DNA from: Elusimicrobia bacterium RIFCSPLOWO2_01_FULL_59_12
GTDB taxonomy: Bacteria > Elusimicrobiota > Elusimicrobia > 2-01-FULL-59-12
Length of the DNA: 7,752 nt
Assembly (NCBI GenBank): GCA_001800075.1
Contig: MGUR01000052.1
Span: 59,723 to 67,474, forward strand
Direction: 5' to 3'
Both the position numbers and the translations under genes were made by a program. Positions 5,297 through 7,752 of the stretch are shown in pieces. Position 1 is the stretch's first letter, and each line of letters begins with the position of its first letter. Under the pieces are notes generated by a model that made no database searches, was not told the origin of the DNA, and saw only the letters and a program-made list of their open reading frames with translations.

Positions 5297-6138
5297 AAAT
5301 CATACATTCCGTAGAAGAGATGAAATCCAGCACGCACGCGACCCGGCGCGGACGGCGTTCGATTGGCTTTGTTCCGACGATGGGCGCTCTGCATGAGGGG
5401 CACCGCGCCCTGATCCGCCGCGCGCGCCGTGAAAATGATCAAGTCGTTGTGTCGATTTTCGTGAACCCCGCGCAGTTCGGCCCCCGGGAAGACTTCACAC
5501 AGTACCCGCGCGCGTTGTCAAAGGATCTGGCTCTCTTGAAGCAGGAGAAGTGCGATGTCGTTTTTATTCCTTCCGCGTCCCAGATCTACCCCCCCGAGTT
5601 TTCAACCTGGGTGGACGTCCCGGCTTGCTCCGCGTCGCTCTGCGGCAAATTCCGCCCCGGGCATTTCCGCGGGGTGGCGACCGTGGTCGCCGCCCTGTTT
5701 CAGATCGTCCAGCCGACCCGCGCCTATTTCGGCCTGAAGGATTACCAGCAGTGCCGCGTCATTGACCGGATGGTCAAGGACCTGCAGATTCCGGTGCGGG
5801 TCGTCGCCTGCCCCACGGTGCGCGAGCCCGACGGCCTGGCGTGTTCCTCGCGCAACCGGCGCCTGTCCAAGAGAGACCGGGAGGAAGCGGTGAAGCTTTA
5901 CCAGGCGCTCTACCTGGGGCGGGAGTTGATTGAACAGAAGATCATGTTGGACAGCGGCCGGCTGGAAACGCGGCTCAAGCAGGTGCTGTCCCAGATTCCG
6001 CACTGCCGCATCGATTATATTGCCGTGGTGGATCCGGTGACGCTTGCCCCGATGCGGAAAATCCGGCGGCCGGCGGTGCTGGCGGCCGCCCTCTGGATCG
6101 GAAAAACGCGGCTGATTGATAATGTGGTGATTTCGTGA
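5293..6138 (+). CDS. panC: Pantothenate synthetase (pantoate--beta-alanine ligase)
   Basis: Condenses pantoate with beta-alanine using ATP, through a pantoyl-adenylate, to make pantothenate. The 281-residue product has the family's normal length and motifs: P-T-M-G-A-L-H-E-G-H (28-37, HIGH-type ATP-binding), F-V-N-P-A-Q-F (56-62), E-D-F-T-Q-Y-P-R (66-73), R-P-G-H-F-R-G-V-A-T (121-130), Y-F-G-L-K-D-Y-Q-Q (145-153) and V-R-E-P-D-G-L-A-C-S-S-R-N (176-188), where Cys replaces the Met often found before S-S-R-N. The start is GTG, overlapping the hydrolase stop as GTGA. No panD is in the window, so beta-alanine must come from elsewhere. KPR (panE/ilvC) is also outside the window. Confidence 0.96.
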   Translation: MKIIHSVEEMKSSTHATRRGRRSIGFVPTMGALHEGHRALIRRARRENDQVVVSIFVNPAQFGPREDFTQYPRALSKDLALLKQEKCDVVFIPSASQIYPPEFSTWVDVPACSASLCGKFRPGHFRGVATVVAALFQIVQPTRAYFGLKDYQQCRVIDRMVKDLQIPVRVVACPTVREPDGLACSSRNRRLSKRDREEAVKLYQALYLGRELIEQKIMLDSGRLETRLKQVLSQIPHCRIDYIAVVDPVTLAPMRKIRRPAVLAAALWIGKTRLIDNVVIS

Positions 6139-6141
6139 AAC

Positions 6142-6237
6142 GCCTCACCCACCACCTCGAAGCGAGGCGGTCCCCCCTCTCCCTAACGGGAGAGGGTCCC
6201 GTCCTCATCGACGTCAATGAGGACGGGGGGGTGAGGC
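6142..6237 (+). repeat. Three-hairpin palindromic element between panC and nadB
   Basis: Outer arms GCCTCACCC (6142-6150) and GGGTGAGGC (6229-6237) are perfect complements and enclose three hairpins. Hairpin 1 (6151-6171) pairs ACC and CCTCG with CGAGG and GGT around a 3-base loop, with one A/C mismatch. Hairpin 2 pairs CCCTCTCCC (6175-6183) with GGGAGAGGG (6188-6196) around TAAC. Hairpin 3 pairs CCCGTCCTCAT (6198-6208) with ATGAGGACGGG (6217-6227) around 8 bases. The whole would fold as a closed four-way junction in RNA or single-stranded DNA. CCCTCTCCC-type palindromes are common dispersed intergenic repeats in bacteria. No T-run follows, so terminator function is doubtful. Confidence 0.8.
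6231..6236 (+). promoter_or_regulatory. Shine-Dalgarno site of nadB within the repeat arm
   Basis: GTGAGG lies 8 bases before the nadB ATG at 6245 and is part of the right outer arm of the three-hairpin element. If the outer stem forms in the mRNA, this site would be paired with 6143-6148 and less accessible. Confidence 0.6.
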
Positions 6238-6244
6238 TTCTCAA

Positions 6245-7752
6245 ATGAACTCGGTCGAAACGGACTATCTGATCATCGGCAGCGGCATCGCGGGCTTGAG
6301 CCTGGCGATCAAGTTGTGCGAACTGGGGACGGTCGCGATTTTGTCCAAGCGCGATTTCCTGGCGGGGTCCACGTCCTGCGCACAGGGAGGCATCGCGGCG
6401 GTGACATCACCGGAGGATTCCATCGAGAGCCATGTCGAAGATACTCTGCGGGCCGGAGCGGGTCTCTGCCATGAAGACATTGTGCGGGGTGTTGTGGAGG
6501 AGGGTCCCGCGCGCATCAAAGAGCTGATCGATTGGGGGATGGCTTTCACGCGGGATGAGCGTGACGAAGACCATCCTTACGAATTGGGTCTCGAAGGGGG
6601 GCATTCCCGCCGCCGCGTGCTGCATGCGGGTGATTTCACCGGGTCGGAAATCGCCCGAACGCTCCTGCGCAAAGCGCAAGGCATGCCGAATATCTCCTTT
6701 TACGAATTTCATGCCGCGATCGATCTGATCACAACGGAAAAGCTGTATCCTTCCTCGCCGGTGAGGTGTTTGGGCGCCTATGTGTTGGATGGTCAGACCC
6801 AGCAAATCCGCACGTTCCTAGGGCGCCAGGCGACGCTGCTGGCCACCGGCGGCGGGGGCAAAGTGTATCTCTATACCTCCAATCCGGATGTGGCCAGCGG
6901 CGACGGACTCGCCATGGCGTACCGGGCCGGCGCGGTGATGGCCAATCTCGAATTCGTGCAGTTTCATCCCACCTGCCTCTATCACCCTCAGGCCAAATCG
7001 TTTTTGATCTCCGAAGCCGTCCGCGGCGAAGGGGGGATCCTCAAGTTGATGGATGGAACGCCCTTCATGCAAGCCTACCACCCGGACCAGGAGCTGGCGC
7101 CCCGGGACGTGGTGGCGCGGGCGATCGACGCCGAACTTAAAAAGAGCGGCGATCCCTACGTATTTTTGGATATCCGTCACAAAGGCGCTGACTTTGTCAA
7201 AAAGCGGTTTCCGATGATTTATCGGGAGTGCCTCAAGTACGGCATCGATATGACGAAAGACCAGATCCCGGTCGTTCCCGCGGCGCATTACTTCTGCGGC
7301 GGCATTCAAACGGATGCGTCGGGCCGCACCTCGGTCCAGCATCTTTGGGCTGTCGGAGAAGTCGCCTGCAACGGGCTTCACGGCGCCAACCGCCTGGCCT
7401 CCAATTCTCTTTTGGAGGGGCTGGTCTTCGCGCACCGGGCCGCTGAGAAATTGCGGCAGCAGACGGTGCCCTCGGCGTCGCCTTACAGCGTTCCCGCATG
7501 GAACCCCGGGAATGCGCGCGACAGCGATGAGCAGGTTGTCATCACGCAGAACTGGGACGAGATCAGGCAGCTCATGTGGAATTACGTCGGGATCGCGCGT
7601 TCCGATAAGCGTCTTATGAGGGCGTATCACCGCATCCGGCTGCTGCAGCAGGAAATTCACGAGTACTACTGGGATTTTATCGTGACATCGGATCTGATCG
7701 AATTGAGGAACCTGGCGACGGTGGCCGAGCTGGTCGTGCGGTGCGCGATGAT
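6245..7752 (+). CDS. nadB: L-aspartate oxidase (C-terminus cut by window edge)
   Basis: FAD enzyme that oxidises L-aspartate to iminoaspartate, the substrate of quinolinate synthase (NadA) in de novo NAD synthesis. The open frame gives 502 residues before the window ends; the family is usually about 520-540, so only the tail is missing. Seen are the FAD motif G-S-G-I-A-G-L-S (12-19), S-C-A-Q-G-G-I-A-A-V (44-53), H-S-R-R-R-V-L-H-A-G-D (120-130), A-T-G-G-G-G-K-V-Y (200-208), S-G-D-G-L-A-M-A-Y-R-A-G-A (218-230), L-E-F-V-Q-F-H-P-T (235-243), E-A-V-R-G-E-G (257-263), P-R-D-V-V-A-R-A-I (286-294), A-A-H-Y-F-C-G-G-I (346-354) and H-G-A-N-R-L-A-S-N-S-L-L-E (379-391). These include the His and Arg positions used by NadB and the related fumarate reductases; the A-A-H-Y and L-H-G-A-N-R context favours NadB. 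Expression probably continues from the pan genes. Confidence 0.95.
   Translation, partial: MNSVETDYLIIGSGIAGLSLAIKLCELGTVAILSKRDFLAGSTSCAQGGIAAVTSPEDSIESHVEDTLRAGAGLCHEDIVRGVVEEGPARIKELIDWGMAFTRDERDEDHPYELGLEGGHSRRRVLHAGDFTGSEIARTLLRKAQGMPNISFYEFHAAIDLITTEKLYPSSPVRCLGAYVLDGQTQQIRTFLGRQATLLATGGGGKVYLYTSNPDVASGDGLAMAYRAGAVMANLEFVQFHPTCLYHPQAKSFLISEAVRGEGGILKLMDGTPFMQAYHPDQELAPRDVVARAIDAELKKSGDPYVFLDIRHKGADFVKKRFPMIYRECLKYGIDMTKDQIPVVPAAHYFCGGIQTDASGRTSVQHLWAVGEVACNGLHGANRLASNSLLEGLVFAHRAAEKLRQQTVPSASPYSVPAWNPGNARDSDEQVVITQNWDEIRQLMWNYVGIARSDKRLMRAYHRIRLLQQEIHEYYWDFIVTSDLIELRNLATVAELVVRCAM

Noticed and set aside
6818..7660. Long minus-strand open frame (280 codons) opposite nadB
   Set aside because: It lies wholly opposite a clear nadB with all family motifs; long antisense frames are common in GC-rich genes, and the translation shows no recognisable family.

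Overview
The window is about 7.75 kb of a GC-rich bacterial chromosome, packed with biosynthetic genes that all lie on the + strand. In order it holds the last codons of a probable dapF, then dapA, dapB, dapL, folK, panB, an alpha/beta hydrolase, panC and nadB (cut by the right edge). The first block makes meso-diaminopimelate and lysine by the aminotransferase (DapL) route. The second makes a folate precursor and pantothenate: PanB consumes methylene-tetrahydrofolate, so folK beside panB makes metabolic sense, and folK-panB-panC order is also known from E. coli. The last gene starts NAD synthesis. A DapL route and diaminopimelate suggest a peptidoglycan-containing bacterium outside the groups that use the succinylase or acetylase routes. 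The phylum cannot be fixed from this sequence; Nitrospirota, Omnitrophota or Elusimicrobiota-like lineages are only a guess.

Layout: 1-97 is the dapF tail, a hairpin and the dapA ribosome binding site. 98-1018 is dapA, whose 3' end runs into a palindromic repeat. 1015-1728 is dapB. 1729-1955 is the longest non-coding stretch, with a second inverted copy of the repeat, a gene scar and the dapL leader. 1956-6138 is a tight run (dapL, folK, panB, hydrolase, panC) in which every gene overlaps the next by 1-13 bases, so it is almost certainly co-transcribed and translationally coupled. 6139-6244 is a three-hairpin palindromic repeat that also supplies the nadB ribosome binding site.

The most notable thing is dapB. 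Sampled 60-base lines inside it are about 35-43% GC, while sampled lines in dapA and dapL are about 62%. It is bracketed within 9-13 bases by two inverted copies of a palindromic repeat with the core ATyCCCGC-GAAA-GCGGGrAT. Just outside the downstream copy lies a GC-rich fragment reading M-K-D-V-L-G-L-stop, the typical C-terminus of DapB, with different codons from the resident gene. The simplest reading is that a foreign dapB, carried between two repeats, replaced the native GC-rich dapB and left the last codons of the old gene behind. The repeat also added 18 residues to DapA while an ATGA coupling to the new dapB was kept. I see no new defence system, CRISPR array, RNA gene or recognisable transposase.
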